From the NCBI GenBank assembly GCA_029866155.1, contig JARWZW010000013.1, positions 62,001 to 126,000 on the forward strand: DNA of 64,000 bases, given 5' to 3'. This document shows positions 45,453 to 54,695 of this stretch, in pieces. Numbering within the stretch: the first letter of the stretch is position 1; the number at the start of each line of letters is the position of its first letter. Below the pieces are notes generated by a model. It saw only the letters and a program-made list of their open reading frames with translations. It did not search any database and was not told the origin of the DNA. The stretch comes from Caulobacter sp. (GTDB lineage Bacteria; Pseudomonadota; Alphaproteobacteria; Caulobacterales; Caulobacteraceae). A program made the position numbers and the translations under genes.

Positions 45453-45716
45453 AAGCGCTCAACCTCGGGCAATTGCGTCTGCGTTAACTATCCGTTCTGC
45501 AAAACATGAACCTATGGATCCTGCCTGATCTGATCGCCGCTCTTCCTCGAGCGGAGCCGTCGGATCGGTCCAGGTGGGAGCGAAGTCGGTGCTTTATGCG
45601 GGCTTGAACACTTCAGGAAGGGTTCTGGTGGGTATCGAAGCCGAGAAAGCGCAGCCGTGGGCCTGGTCCAAGCTTCACCGCGACGGTGTCGCACCACAGT
45701 TCCGAAGGGGGCATTG
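45453..45716. other. Intergenic region between the MCP and the che operon
   Basis: 264 bases with no plausible gene; the frames present are short or share composition with non-coding DNA. It probably holds the operon promoter. A TTAACTAT sequence lies at 45484-45491, one base from a CtrA half-site, but with no paired half-site it is not called. Confidence 0.4.
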
Positions 45717-45998
45717 ATGGCAGTTTCAACAGGTCTGGCCTTGCCGCCGCATCTCGACATCGCGGCAGCTGCGCCCCTGAAAGATCGGCTTCTCGCGCTC
45801 AGGGGGCGAGATCTGGAGCTCGATGGCTCTGCCGTGGTTCGCATGGGGGCCCTGTGCCTTCAGGTGCTGCTCGCCGCCAGCCGCAGTTGGCGGAAGGATG
45901 GCCACACGTTTCGAATTGTCGATCCATCGCACGGCCTCTGCGAGGCGCTTCGGCAGATGGGAGCGGCGCCAGCGCTGCCCAGGTCACAAGGGGAATAG
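45717..45998 (+). CDS. STAS-domain protein of the che operon (Caulobacter CheX position)
   Basis: A 93-residue single STAS domain ('LPPHLDIAAAAPLKDRLLAL', then 'DLELDGSAVVRMGALCLQVLLAA', the STAS core with the Ser where anti-sigma antagonists are phosphorylated, and 'HTFRIVDPSHGLCEALRQMG'). In Caulobacter the gene at this position is called cheX but is unrelated to the CheX phosphatase of other bacteria, so no symbol is given. It starts at ATG 45717 with GAAGGGGG upstream; the frame is open 60 bases further. It ends 5 bases before cheY. Confidence 0.85.
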   Translation: MAVSTGLALPPHLDIAAAAPLKDRLLALRGRDLELDGSAVVRMGALCLQVLLAASRSWRKDGHTFRIVDPSHGLCEALRQMGAAPALPRSQGE

Positions 45999-46003
45999 AG
46001 TAC

Positions 46004-46369
46004 ATGACGCAGACAATTCTTACCGTGGATGACTCCCGGACCATGCGGGACATGCTCCGGATGGCGCTGGTGGGGGCGGGGTTTCGGGTCATCGAGGCCG
46101 TCGATGGCATCGATGGGCTCCATGTTCTGGAAGGTGAGCGGCCTGATGTGATCATCACCGACATCAACATGCCCAACCTGGACGGCTTCGGCTTCATCGA
46201 GGCGGTGCGCGCCGATACCGCAGCCCGGGCCACGCCGATCCTGGTGCTGACGACGGAAAGCGATCCGGAAAAGAAGCTGCGGGCTCGCGAGGCCGGAGCG
46301 ACGGGCTGGATCGTCAAGCCGTTCAATCCTGAAAAGCTGGTTTCTGCCATCCGCCGCGTCGCGGCCTGA
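46004..46369 (+). CDS. cheY: Chemotaxis response regulator CheY (first)
   Basis: A 121-residue receiver: acidic pocket Asp9-Asp10, phospho-acceptor Asp53 in 'VIITDINMPNLDG', Thr in 'LVLTTES', Lys in 'GWIVKPFNPEKL'. The 'LTTES' and 'KPFNPEKL' wording is typical of CheY acting on the flagellar switch and phosphorylated by the adjacent CheA. It follows the STAS gene by 5 bases and precedes cheA by 14, within one operon. Confidence 0.93.
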   Translation: MTQTILTVDDSRTMRDMLRMALVGAGFRVIEAVDGIDGLHVLEGERPDVIITDINMPNLDGFGFIEAVRADTAARATPILVLTTESDPEKKLRAREAGATGWIVKPFNPEKLVSAIRRVAA

Positions 46370-46383
46370 GGAGGAGTTTCGTC

Positions 46384-48600
46384 TTGGACGAGATGGAAGC
46401 CATCAAGGTCACGTTTTTCCTGGAGTGCGAGGAGCTGCTCGCGGACCTTGAGAATGGTCTGTTGACCATGCGGGCGGGCGACGCGGACAACGAGACGGTC
46501 AATGCTGTCTTCCGCGCGGTCCATTCCATCAAGGGTGGGGCCGGCGCATTCGGTTTTGAATCCCTGGTGCGGTTCTCGCATGTGTTCGAGACGCTTATGG
46601 ACAAGGTCCGCTCGGGTCACATGCCCCAGAGTACGGACCTGGCGGAGGCCCTTTTGAGGGCGGCGGACGTCCTCGCCGACCTGGTTTCCGCAGCCCGCAA
46701 CGGCGTTTCAGGCGAGGATGAGCGGTCGGTGGCGATTGCTGCCGAGCTGGAGGAAATCACCCGGACCGGCGTGCCCGTGGCCGCAGGCGCTTTCGAGGCG
46801 CCCAGGGTCGAGGTCGCGAATACGGAGCTTTCCCCGGCCCCGGAACAGGTTTCCGACCTGGACGATCCCGATTTTTCGTTCACGCCTATGACGATCACGC
46901 TGGATGACCCCGCCGCGCAGGCGCCCGACTGGACGGTCGAGTTTTCCCCGCTCAAGTCCCTCTATGCCAGCGCCAACGAGCCAGCGGTCCTTCTGCGTGA
47001 ACTGGAGCGCCTCGGCGAAGCTGTCATTTCCCTGGATTCAAGCCGACTGCCTGATCTTGCCGATCTGGACCCGGATGGCGCCTATCTCGACTGGAAGATC
47101 ACCCTGAGGGGAGACGTCGACCAGCAGGCCATTCGGGACGTCTTCGATTTTGTGGAGGGTGATTGCATTCTCAAGGTCGAGTCTGCCGAAGAGCCAGCCT
47201 CACCCATGGTGGACATTTCCGCTCTGATCGAGGGCGCTCTGTCGCACAACGACTCGCGTCCGGCCGAGGTCGTGGCGGCTGCGCCGCCGTCACCGCCGGT
47301 CCAGGAGATTCCGGTTTCAGTCATCCCGCCCATCGCACCCAAGCCGGCCCCGGCTGTTGCTGCAGACCCCCAAGCCTTCGCGCCACAGGCGACAATTCGG
47401 GTCGACCCTGAGCGAATTGACAAGCTGATCGATCTGGTCGGCGAGCTTGTGATCAACCAGGCCATGCTGGCCCAGCGGGTCGCCGAGTCCGGCCTTGCCG
47501 GATCTTCAAGCCTTGCGATGGGACTGGACGACCTCGAGCAGCTGACCCGGGAAATCCAGGAAAGCGTCATGGCGATACGCGCCCAGCCGGTAAAATCGGT
47601 CTTCCAGCGCATGCCGCGTCTGGTGCGGGAAACCGCAGCCATGACCGGAAAGCAGGTTCGCCTGGTCACAGACGGTGAAGCCACGGAGGTCGACAAGACG
47701 GTGATCGAACGGATCGCCGATCCGATCACCCACATGATCCGCAACGCCATCGACCACGGTCTGGAATCGGCGGAGGACCGGGTCGCTGCAGGCAAGCCGC
47801 CAGAAGGCACTGTTCGTCTTGCCGCCCTTCATCGGGGCGGACGGATCGTGATCGAGGTTTCGGATGACGGCCGCGGCATCAACCGCAAGCGCGTCCAGGC
47901 CATCGCCATCGAAAAGGAACTGATCGCGCCTGACGCCACCCTGTCAGACGAGGAAATCGATAACCTGATCTTCCTCCCGGGATTCTCGACGGCAGCCGTG
48001 GTGTCCGATGTTTCCGGTCGCGGCGTAGGGATGGACGTGGTCCGCCGGAGCATCCAGGCGCTTGGTGGGCGGATCACGATCGCCTCGCGGCCAGGTCAAG
48101 GCTCCACCTTTACTCTGAGCTTGCCTCTCACTCTGGCGGTGCTGGACGGGATGGTGGTCGATGTCGAGGGTCAGACCCTGATCGTTCCGCTGAACCATAT
48201 CGTCGAAAGTCTGCGACCCAAGGTCGATGAAATTCACCGCCTGGGTCCCACCGGCATGGTTCTGGCCGTGCGCGGAGACCAGGTGCCGCTGGTCGATATC
48301 GGCCAGATCCTGGGCTTCCGGTCTCATGCGCCCAGTCCGGTCGATCGGGTTGTTCTTCTGATCGAGAATGAAGACGGGGGGCGCGCAGCTCTGGTCGCTG
48401 ACGCCATCCAGGGGCAGCGGCAGGTCGTCATCAAGAGCCTGGAAGCCAATTATCGTCAGGTGGACGGCATCGCCGCCGCCACCATCCTGGGCGATGGCCG
48501 TGTCGCGCTGATCCTCGACGTTGACGCCCTGGTGGCGATGCGTCGACGGGAGCCCCCGACCCGACCTTCGTTCGATCCCCTGCAGATTGCCGCGGAGTAG
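46384..48600 (+). CDS. cheA: Chemotaxis histidine kinase CheA
   Basis: A 738-residue kinase linked to receptors by CheW. P1 has the phospho-His47 in '[16 protein letters not shown]'. A variable P2 region (~110-310, Pro/Ala-rich linkers) is followed by P3 dimerisation (~335-400), P4 ATPase with '[13 protein letters not shown]' (N box), '[11 protein letters not shown]' and 'GRGVGMDVV' (G boxes), and P5 regulatory domain (~600-738) that resembles CheW. It uses TTG 46384 with a GGAGGAG site 7 bases upstream; an ATG 9 bases later would give a poorer spacing. All phosphotransfer residues are present. Confidence 0.96.
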   Translation: MDEMEAIKVTFFLECEELLADLENGLLTMRAGDADNETVNAVFRAVHSIKGGAGAFGFESLVRFSHVFETLMDKVRSGHMPQSTDLAEALLRAADVLADLVSAARNGVSGEDERSVAIAAELEEITRTGVPVAAGAFEAPRVEVANTELSPAPEQVSDLDDPDFSFTPMTITLDDPAAQAPDWTVEFSPLKSLYASANEPAVLLRELERLGEAVISLDSSRLPDLADLDPDGAYLDWKITLRGDVDQQAIRDVFDFVEGDCILKVESAEEPASPMVDISALIEGALSHNDSRPAEVVAAAPPSPPVQEIPVSVIPPIAPKPAPAVAADPQAFAPQATIRVDPERIDKLIDLVGELVINQAMLAQRVAESGLAGSSSLAMGLDDLEQLTREIQESVMAIRAQPVKSVFQRMPRLVRETAAMTGKQVRLVTDGEATEVDKTVIERIADPITHMIRNAIDHGLESAEDRVAAGKPPEGTVRLAALHRGGRIVIEVSDDGRGINRKRVQAIAIEKELIAPDATLSDEEIDNLIFLPGFSTAAVVSDVSGRGVGMDVVRRSIQALGGRITIASRPGQGSTFTLSLPLTLAVLDGMVVDVEGQTLIVPLNHIVESLRPKVDEIHRLGPTGMVLAVRGDQVPLVDIGQILGFRSHAPSPVDRVVLLIENEDGGRAALVADAIQGQRQVVIKSLEANYRQVDGIAAATILGDGRVALILDVDALVAMRRREPPTRPSFDPLQIAAE

Positions 48601-48604
48601 CGAC

Positions 48605-49072
48605 ATGATCGACCTGACCATTCAGAACGCGAACGATCAGATCGAACTGATCTCATTCAAGATCGGCGAACAGGAATTCTGCGTCGACATCATGTCGGTT
48701 CGGGAAATCCGCGGCTGGGCGCCAGCCACGCCTCTGCCGCAGACCCCCGCCTATATGCGCGGTGTGATCAATCTGCGCGGCGCGGTCCTGCCGATCATGG
48801 ATCTGGCGGTCCGGCTCGGGCTGCCGGTCACGGAGCCTTCGGCCCGCAGCGTCATCATCGTGGTCAAGACCGCCGAGCGCATGGTTGGGCTGCTGGTGGA
48901 TGGCGTCTCCGATATCCTGACGGTGACTCGCGATTCCATCCACGCGACGCCGGACGTGGCCTGTGACCGGGTCCGCAGCTTTGTTCGGGGCATTCTGTCG
49001 ATCGATGGTAGAATGATCAGCGAAGTCGCCCTTGATCGTGTCATGCCGGAAATGGAGTCCATGGCGGCATGA
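48605..49072 (+). CDS. cheW: Chemotaxis coupling protein CheW
   Basis: A 155-residue adaptor between MCP and CheA. It has the two-lobed SH3-like fold: '[24 protein letters not shown]' in part, '[26 protein letters not shown]' in part (with 'GVINLRG', the MCP/CheA contact), then '[15 protein letters not shown]' and '[13 protein letters not shown]'. It starts 4 bases after cheA and overlaps cheR by 4 bases. Confidence 0.95.
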   Translation: MIDLTIQNANDQIELISFKIGEQEFCVDIMSVREIRGWAPATPLPQTPAYMRGVINLRGAVLPIMDLAVRLGLPVTEPSARSVIIVVKTAERMVGLLVDGVSDILTVTRDSIHATPDVACDRVRSFVRGILSIDGRMISEVALDRVMPEMESMAA

Positions 49073-49944
49073 CCTCGGCTCTCGCCCGCAAAAACGATGT
49101 GGCATCCTCCCTGGTCTCGGGGGAGTTCGCTTTCTCGGACGCCGATTTCAAGGCGATTGCCCAACTGCTTTACAGTATGGCGGGCATCGCACTGCCCGAC
49201 AGCAAGGCCACCCTGGTCTATTCTCGGCTGGCGAAGCGTCTCAGGTCGCTCGGCCTGAAGACTTTCGGGGAATACTGCGACCTGGTCGCTTCTCCTGAAG
49301 GGGAGGACGAGCGTCTGATGATGCTTGCCGCCCTGACAACCAATGTGACCCGCTTCTTTCGCGAGCCGCATCATTTCGAGCATCTTCAGTCCCAGGTGAT
49401 CGAGCCCCTGGCGGCGTCCGTTCGAGCCGGGCGCAGACTGCGCATCTGGTCGGCAGGCTGCTCGACGGGACAAGAGCCCTATTCAATCGCTCTGACCATC
49501 CTCAAGGTCATTCCGGAAGCCCACCGGCTGGATGTGAAGATCCTCGCTACCGATATCGATCCCAATGTGATCCGTACCGCCCGGGCTGCAACCTATCCGC
49601 AGGATCTCGTCGACGAAATTCCACCCGCCATGCGGGGCTCCTGGATGGAGCGCAGCGACGGCGGCTGGACTATGTCCGCCAGTGTGCGCGGTATGGTGAC
49701 GGCCAATGAGCTGAACTTGATGAATGATTGGCCGATGCGCGGAAGCTTCGACGCGATCTTCTGCCGCAACGTCGTGATCTATTTCGATGAAGCCACCCAG
49801 GCCCGCATGTGGAGCCGTTTCGCTCCCCGGCTTTCGCCAGGCGGACGGCTCTATGTCGGCCATTCCGAGCGGGCGGCCTATGCTGGCTCCAAGCTGGAAA
49901 CCGATGGCCTGACGACTTACCGGGCTCCAGGGGTGCTTGCATGA
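49069..49944 (+). CDS. cheR: Chemotaxis methyltransferase CheR
   Basis: A 291-residue SAM-dependent enzyme that methylates glutamates of MCPs. The N-terminal helical domain (~20-95) includes '[12 protein letters not shown]'. The catalytic domain has '[14 protein letters not shown]', the SAM loop '[17 protein letters not shown]' (~125-141), '[16 protein letters not shown]', and '[13 protein letters not shown]'. The start overlaps cheW and the stop overlaps cheB. It probably uses the MCP's C-terminal WEEF tether. Confidence 0.95.
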   Translation: MTSALARKNDVASSLVSGEFAFSDADFKAIAQLLYSMAGIALPDSKATLVYSRLAKRLRSLGLKTFGEYCDLVASPEGEDERLMMLAALTTNVTRFFREPHHFEHLQSQVIEPLAASVRAGRRLRIWSAGCSTGQEPYSIALTILKVIPEAHRLDVKILATDIDPNVIRTARAATYPQDLVDEIPPAMRGSWMERSDGGWTMSASVRGMVTANELNLMNDWPMRGSFDAIFCRNVVIYFDEATQARMWSRFAPRLSPGGRLYVGHSERAAYAGSKLETDGLTTYRAPGVLA

Positions 49945-50969
49945 ACCCCGTCCGCGTTCTCATCGTTGACGACAGCGCCACCATGCGCGGTCTGATCAAG
50001 GCGACGCTGAAGCGCGATCCCGGAATCGAGGTCGTCGGCGCCGCTGCCGATCCCCATGAGGCCCGGCAAGCGATCAAGACCCTGAATCCGGATGTGATCA
50101 CCCTGGATATCGAGATGCCGAACATGAACGGCCTCGAGTTTCTGGAAAAGATCATGCGCCTTCGGCCCATGCCGGTGGTGATGCTGTCCACCCTGACCCA
50201 GGCCGGGGCCGAGCCAACTCTTCGGGCCCTCGAACTGGGCGCCGTCGATTGCCTGGCCAAGCCGGTCTCGATGGACGATTCCAGCCTGGCGCTTAGCGAT
50301 CTGGGCGCCCGGATCAGGGCTGCTGCCACGGCGCGCGTCCGTCCCATCGGTCAGGTGCAGCAGGCTCCCAAGCCGCCGGCCGGCTATCGGCCGAGCAGTG
50401 ATGTCGTTGCGATCGGGTCATCAACCGGCGGCGTCGAAGCCCTGCTGACGGTCATTTCTCAATACCCGGCCAATTGTCCCGCCACCGTGATCACCCAGCA
50501 TATGCCGGCGAGTTTTACAGCAAGCTTCGCGGCTCGACTCGACCGGGCTACCGGAGCCAGCGTGGCAGAGGCCTATGACGGTGCACCCGTTGAGCCAGGA
50601 AAAGTCTGGCTCGCTCCGGGTGGTCTGACCCATCTCGAGGTGGTCGGCACGACCAACAAGCGATGTCGGTTGTTCAGCGGCGACACCGTCAGCGGACATC
50701 GCCCCTCTGTCGATGTCCTGTTTCAGTCTGTTGCCCAGGCCGCCGGTGCGAAGGCGGTTGGGGTCATCCTGACCGGTATGGGACGTGATGGGGCCCAAGG
50801 ACTGTTGAAAATGCGACAGGCGGGGGCCAGGACCCTTGGCCAGGACGCCGCAAGTTGTGTGGTCTATGGCATGCCCAAGGCTGCCTTCGAGATCGGGGGC
50901 GTCGAACGCCAGATAGCCCTTCAGGGCGTGGGCGCCGCCATCCTCGAACTTTCCGGGGGGAGGGTCTAG
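49941..50969 (+). CDS. cheB: Chemotaxis methylesterase CheB
   Basis: A 342-residue response regulator-methylesterase that removes MCP methyl groups. The receiver has Asp10-Asp11 and phospho-acceptor Asp56 in '[13 protein letters not shown]', with Lys in 'DCLAKPV'. After the linker, the esterase catalytic triad is Ser in '[11 protein letters not shown]', His in 'VITQHMP', Asp in '[11 protein letters not shown]'. Full length and all residues present. The ATG overlaps the cheR stop. Confidence 0.95.
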   Translation: MNPVRVLIVDDSATMRGLIKATLKRDPGIEVVGAAADPHEARQAIKTLNPDVITLDIEMPNMNGLEFLEKIMRLRPMPVVMLSTLTQAGAEPTLRALELGAVDCLAKPVSMDDSSLALSDLGARIRAAATARVRPIGQVQQAPKPPAGYRPSSDVVAIGSSTGGVEALLTVISQYPANCPATVITQHMPASFTASFAARLDRATGASVAEAYDGAPVEPGKVWLAPGGLTHLEVVGTTNKRCRLFSGDTVSGHRPSVDVLFQSVAQAAGAKAVGVILTGMGRDGAQGLLKMRQAGARTLGQDAASCVVYGMPKAAFEIGGVERQIALQGVGAAILELSGGRV

Positions 50970-50973
50970 AAAC

Positions 50974-51363
50974 ATGCCCGCTGCAAGTTCATTAAAGGTT
51001 CTCGTCGTCGACGACCAATTGACCATGCGTGCCCTGGTCAGGTCTGGTCTGCAACAGATCGGTGTCACACAAATCCAGGAAGCCGCCGACGGTGAAGACG
51101 CCTTGCGAATGGTGGTCGAACGGCCGGTCAATCTGATCCTGTCCGACTACAACATGCCCAAGATGGACGGGCTTGGCCTGCTCAGGGCCGTGAGGACCTA
51201 TGGTCCGACCAGCAAGATCGCCTTCATCATGTTGACCGGTCGAGCGGACACCGATCTGGTCAAGCGCGCGGCGCAGTTCGGTGTGAACAACTATCTGGTG
51301 AAGCCCTTCACGGTTCAGGGTTTGCGCGGAAAGATCGAACAGGTTTTCGGGGCGCTTACATGA
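50974..51363 (+). CDS. cheY: Chemotaxis response regulator CheY (second)
   Basis: A 129-residue receiver with Asp13-Asp14, phospho-acceptor Asp58 in 'NLILSDYNMPKMDG', Thr in 'IMLTGRAD' and Lys in 'NNYLVKPFTVQGL'. The 'DYNMPKMDGL' and 'VKPFT' wording resembles the main flagellar CheY proteins. The start is 4 bases after cheB and the stop overlaps cheD by 4 bases. With CheYIII downstream it is one of three regulators in the operon; phosphate sink or switch roles cannot be distinguished here. Confidence 0.93.
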   Translation: MPAASSLKVLVVDDQLTMRALVRSGLQQIGVTQIQEAADGEDALRMVVERPVNLILSDYNMPKMDGLGLLRAVRTYGPTSKIAFIMLTGRADTDLVKRAAQFGVNNYLVKPFTVQGLRGKIEQVFGALT

Positions 51364-51923
51364 TGGCAAGCCGCCTCCCCATGGCCGCCGCCCCGACTCT
51401 GGCGACGCCACAGAAAATTAACGTGATCCAGGGAGAGTATCACGTCTCCGCTGACTCCAATGTCATGCTGACGACGGTCCTGGGGAGCTGCGTGTCGACC
51501 TGTCTTCATGATCCGGTCGCCGGTGTCGGCGGCATGAACCATTTTTTGCTGGCGGAACAGACGGGTCGCGGCACTGAAGACGCCATGAGGTACGGCGCCT
51601 ACGCGATGGAAATGCTGATCAATGGCATGCTGAAACTGGGCGCCCGGCGAGAACGGTTCCAGGCCAAGCTATTTGGCGGCGCCCGCATGATGGCGGGACT
51701 TTCCGACGTGGGGGCCGACAATGCCCGTTTCGCGCTGAAGTTCATCGAGGATGAAGGCTTCGTCCTGACGGGCCACAGCCTGGGCGGCACGGCTGCCCGA
51801 CGTGTCGAATTCTGGCCTTCGAGCGGCCGCGCCCGCCAGAGGCTCAATGTGGCCGAAGAGCCGGCGGCGGCGCCGCCTAAGGTTCCGGTCAAGGTCGATC
51901 TGGGCGAAGTGGAGCTGTTCTGA
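51360..51923 (+). CDS. cheD: Chemoreceptor glutamine deamidase CheD
   Basis: A 187-residue deamidase that converts receptor glutamines to glutamates. The Cys nucleophile lies in 'TTVLGSCVSTCLHDP' (GSC), the His in 'GVGGMNHFLLAE', and the Thr in the later 'VLTGHSLGGTAARRV' region. A Pro/Ala/Lys linker (~165-180) leads to the final 'VDLGEVELF', a short acidic-hydrophobic tail ending in Phe that is echoed in CheU. The start overlaps the cheY stop. Confidence 0.92.
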   Translation: MMASRLPMAAAPTLATPQKINVIQGEYHVSADSNVMLTTVLGSCVSTCLHDPVAGVGGMNHFLLAEQTGRGTEDAMRYGAYAMEMLINGMLKLGARRERFQAKLFGGARMMAGLSDVGADNARFALKFIEDEGFVLTGHSLGGTAARRVEFWPSSGRARQRLNVAEEPAAAPPKVPVKVDLGEVELF

Positions 51924-51925
51924 GT

Positions 51926-52291
51926 ATGTCCTATGCTTCTGGAGTTTCGTCCGGCGCCATCCAGCTGGAAGAAGTCCTGACAAGGATCGCCGAGGCCACA
52001 GCCAGCGCTGCGGTCATCGCCGATGAATGCCAGGCCCATGTCGGCACCCTGCTTGCCAGGGCTGGCGACAACCTTGGTGACCATGCCGATCTTCAGAGAC
52101 TGGATGCTCTCAGCCAGACCCTCCACGGCCTTACCATGATCATTGCGCGGACCTCGGCCCATGCTCCTTCAGGCTCGGAAGTTCTTCTGGATCCGCTGGT
52201 CAAGGGCATCGGTCTGAAGGCGCTCGCCGATCGGATTACAGGCGCAGCCCGGCCTGCGCTCGAGCCGGCTGGCGAACTGGACCTGTTCTAG
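51926..52291 (+). CDS. cheU: Chemotaxis protein CheU, possible CheZ-like phosphatase
   Basis: A 121-residue helical protein found after cheD in the Caulobacter che operon; its function has not been settled. Residues ~12-50 are a helix pair. In the second helix Asp60 and Gln64 are spaced as in the CheZ active site (Asp143-Gln147 of E. coli), within 'LQRLDALSQTLHGLTMI'. The C-terminus 'EPAGELDLF' is acidic with a terminal Phe, as in CheZ's CheY-binding tail. S. meliloti CheT, also after cheD, has a DxxxQ motif of this kind. The phosphatase idea is an inference; the rest of the sequence shows no clear CheZ similarity. Confidence 0.7.
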   Translation: MSYASGVSSGAIQLEEVLTRIAEATASAAVIADECQAHVGTLLARAGDNLGDHADLQRLDALSQTLHGLTMIIARTSAHAPSGSEVLLDPLVKGIGLKALADRITGAARPALEPAGELDLF

Positions 52292-52295
52292 GGTC

Positions 52296-52898
52296 ATGTC
52301 CTCTGCTGTTCTCCCCAGTTCCCGCATCAATCTCGAAAAGATTTCGGTGATGCTGGTGGACGACAACCAGCAGTCCCTGGATCTTCTCTGCCAGATCGTG
52401 ACCGGATTTGGCGTCAAGCGTCTGATGCGATTCAGTTCGCCTCACGAAGCTCAGGAAAATCTCAGGCGTCACACCGTCGATTTGATCATCAGTGACGCTC
52501 ATATGCCCGCGATGGACGGCTATGAGCTGACGCGCTGGCTTCGGCGGGAGGGACCCGATCCTACCCGGTTTGTTCCGGTGATCATCGTTACTGGCCATAC
52601 CCGCGAGTCGGAGGTCATGAAGGCACGGGACAGCGGGGTCAGCTTCACTGTAGCCAAGCCGCTCACCCCGAAGATCATGCTGGAGCGGATCTTCTTCGTT
52701 GCGCGCGAAGAGCGGATGTTCATCGAAGCGCAGAATTATGTCGGGCCGGATCGTCGGTTCAAGCGGTTAGGTCCGCCCGCCGGAATGGACGGGCGTCGAT
52801 CCGACGATCTGGCTGTGGAGGTGGGAGAAGCACAGACTCCCAACCTTAGCCAGGAAGAGATCAATCTCATGATGAAGCCGACGAAGGTGTCCCTTTGA
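52296..52898 (+). CDS. cheY: Response regulator CheYIII with C-terminal extension
   Basis: A 200-residue receiver with phospho-acceptor Asp67 in 'DLIISDAHMPAMDG', Asp22-Asp23, Thr in 'IIVTGHT' and Lys in 'TVAKPLTP'. A ~60-residue extension after ~140 has 'EERMFIEAQNYVGPDRRFKR', 'DGRRSDD', 'SQEEINLMMKP' and resembles nothing I can name. In Caulobacter this third CheY precedes cheE. It starts 4 bases after cheU and its stop overlaps cheE. Confidence 0.88.
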   Translation: MSSAVLPSSRINLEKISVMLVDDNQQSLDLLCQIVTGFGVKRLMRFSSPHEAQENLRRHTVDLIISDAHMPAMDGYELTRWLRREGPDPTRFVPVIIVTGHTRESEVMKARDSGVSFTVAKPLTPKIMLERIFFVAREERMFIEAQNYVGPDRRFKRLGPPAGMDGRRSDDLAVEVGEAQTPNLSQEEINLMMKPTKVSL

Positions 52899-53380
52899 CT
52901 GATGCTCGCAAATATCGGGTCAAGACGCGGCTCAACACCCTGGCGTTCGACGGCAAGGGGCTGATGGCCCGGGATGCGCTGAAACAGGCAGAAGCCGGGG
53001 TCGAGTCCATGCGGGATGTCCTTGAGGAGGCCCTGGCCGACAGCGTCCGCGAGATTGTCGAGGTCTTCGGGCCGGGCGCCCCGGACCGCGAAGGTCAGGA
53101 TCCCATGTCGCTCTATGTTTTCGGGCTGGCGGTCATAGACGCCTGCGCCATTGCACCCGAGTCTGGCCTGGACAAGGTGGCGCACAGCCTCTGCACATTG
53201 GCCGACTCGTTTGGCACCAGCGCCCGTTGGGACTGGCAAGCAGTGGATGTCCACGTCGCAACCCTGCAACTGCTCCATAGTGACCGGACGCTTTCCGCTT
53301 CGGCGCGCAACACCGTTCTGGCTGGCTTGGCAGAGGTAATCCGCCGTCGGGCCGTGGCCCAGGGCGTATCCGAGGACTGA
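52895..53380 (+). CDS. cheE: CheE, chemotaxis operon protein of unknown function
   Basis: A 161-residue helical cytoplasmic protein named from the Caulobacter operon; biochemical function unknown. Basic N-terminus ('RKYRVKTRLNTLAFDGKG'), then helices with 'GVESMRDVLEEALADSVREI' in part, 'GLAVIDACAIAPESGLDKVAHSLCTLADS' in part, and 'GLAEVIRRRAVAQGV'. It starts with TTG 52895, overlapping the preceding stop (TTGA), with AAGGTG 7 bases upstream. It is the last gene of the che operon; 167 bases follow before wecB. Confidence 0.82.
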   Translation: MTDARKYRVKTRLNTLAFDGKGLMARDALKQAEAGVESMRDVLEEALADSVREIVEVFGPGAPDREGQDPMSLYVFGLAVIDACAIAPESGLDKVAHSLCTLADSFGTSARWDWQAVDVHVATLQLLHSDRTLSASARNTVLAGLAEVIRRRAVAQGVSED

Positions 53381-53547
53381 GGTTCGGCCACGTCCCCTGC
53401 GCTCTGTCACATAGATGAATGGGAGCCAACCGCACCCTCAGGGTGAGTTCAATCACGGTCGTCCAATTGTGTCCCCGGGGTGGCGCTGGGCCGCGCTGAC
53501 AGGCGCGGTGGACAAAAAGTTCCTGCGCCAGACGCAGGGGCAAAACT

Positions 53548-54678
53548 GTGAAAGTGGCAATCGTGGCCGGGACTCGTCCCGAAGTGGTCAAGCTGGCTCC
53601 GGTTAGGGCGGCCCTGGCGGCCCGCCAATCGTTCACGCCCATCTGGATATCGACCGAGCAGCAGGCTGCCCTGAACCAGCAGACCCTTGCGACCATGGGG
53701 ATCGTCCCCGATCTTTGCCTCGCCCCTCCCGGCGACGCTCAGAGCCTCGGCGGTCGCTTCGCCCATGTCATGGGCCAACTGGACCTCGCCTTCGAGACCA
53801 TATGTCCAGACCTTGTGGTGGTGCAGGGCGATACCTCCAGCACTGCTGCCGGGGCGATGGCTGCCTTCGCCCGCCGAATTCCGGTGGCCCATGTTGAAGC
53901 AGGTCTGAGGACCTTTGACCTGGCGACGCCGTTTCCCGAAGAGGGATGGCGCTGTGTGGTCGGGCAACTGGCCGAACTGCATTTTGCGCCGACCGGTGCA
54001 GCCGCAGAAAATCTGGCGCGAAACGGTGTGAACAGCTCCCGGGTCCACGTCACCGGCAATACCGGCATCGACTCCGTCAGGCTGACGGCTGCAGGCATCG
54101 CGCCAGAGGCCGCCACGCCTGGACTGCGTCGCATCCTCGTGACCCTGCACCGTCGGGAGAACTGGAACGAGGCGCTGGATGAGGTCCTGGCGGGGCTGCT
54201 GGATATCCGCGACCGGGTCAGGGATGTCGAGATCGTCTTTGTCGCCCACGCCAATCCGGCGCTCCGCAGGCGGGTTTTCGGCATGCTGGACGGCCAGGAA
54301 CGGGTCCGGATCGTCGGGCCGCTCGAATATCCGGATTTTCTGGCCCTGTTGAAGAGCAGCGACCTTGTCATGTCGGACTCGGGCGGGGTCCAGGAGGAGG
54401 CGCCTGTGTTCGGCGTTCCGGTCCTGGTCCTCCGGGACTCCACCGAGCGGATGGAGGCCGTGACAGCTGGCGTAGCCCGACTGGTGGGCGTTCAGCGCCA
54501 GTCGGTCCAGGCGGCTGCATGCCAACTTCTGGATGATGAACAGGACCGGCAGCGGATGGCTCGGGCCGTAAGCCCGTTTGGCGACGGGTACGCCTCGGAA
54601 AGAATCGTCGAGGTAATTGCCGCGCGGTTCGCGAACCTGCTTGCTAGCCGGCCCGCCGGCCTGCTGAATGCTGGTTAG
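53548..54678 (+). CDS. wecB: UDP-N-acetylglucosamine 2-epimerase (non-hydrolysing)
   Basis: A 376-residue enzyme making UDP-ManNAc from UDP-GlcNAc for surface polysaccharide. Family motifs: 'IVAGTRPEVVKLAPV' (~5-19), 'VVVQGDTSSTAAGAMAAF' region (~90), 'VAHVEAGLRTFD', 'PFPEEGWRCVVGQLAELHFAPT' in part, 'VTLHRRENW', and the UDP-binding 'SDSGGVQEEAPVFGVP'. The catalytic Glu and His residues lie within these. GTG 53548 follows a CAGGGG site. It is 17 bases from the NfrB-like gene, so the two form an operon. No ManNAc dehydrogenase is nearby, which fits a ManNAc-containing rather than ManNAcA product. Confidence 0.92.
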   Translation: MKVAIVAGTRPEVVKLAPVRAALAARQSFTPIWISTEQQAALNQQTLATMGIVPDLCLAPPGDAQSLGGRFAHVMGQLDLAFETICPDLVVVQGDTSSTAAGAMAAFARRIPVAHVEAGLRTFDLATPFPEEGWRCVVGQLAELHFAPTGAAAENLARNGVNSSRVHVTGNTGIDSVRLTAAGIAPEAATPGLRRILVTLHRRENWNEALDEVLAGLLDIRDRVRDVEIVFVAHANPALRRRVFGMLDGQERVRIVGPLEYPDFLALLKSSDLVMSDSGGVQEEAPVFGVPVLVLRDSTERMEAVTAGVARLVGVQRQSVQAAACQLLDDEQDRQRMARAVSPFGDGYASERIVEVIAARFANLLASRPAGLLNAG

Positions 54679-54695
54679 CCATAAGGCGGCATGGG

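Noticed and set aside
43698-45491. TTAACC at 43698 and TTAACTAT at 45484 as CtrA sites
   Set aside because: Each is only a half-site-like match without the paired TTAA at the expected spacing, so chance cannot be excluded.
51926-52291. CheU tail ELDLF as a DNA-clamp-binding motif (QLxLF type)
   Set aside because: The resemblance is superficial; a chemotaxis operon protein with a CheZ-like tail is a simpler reading.
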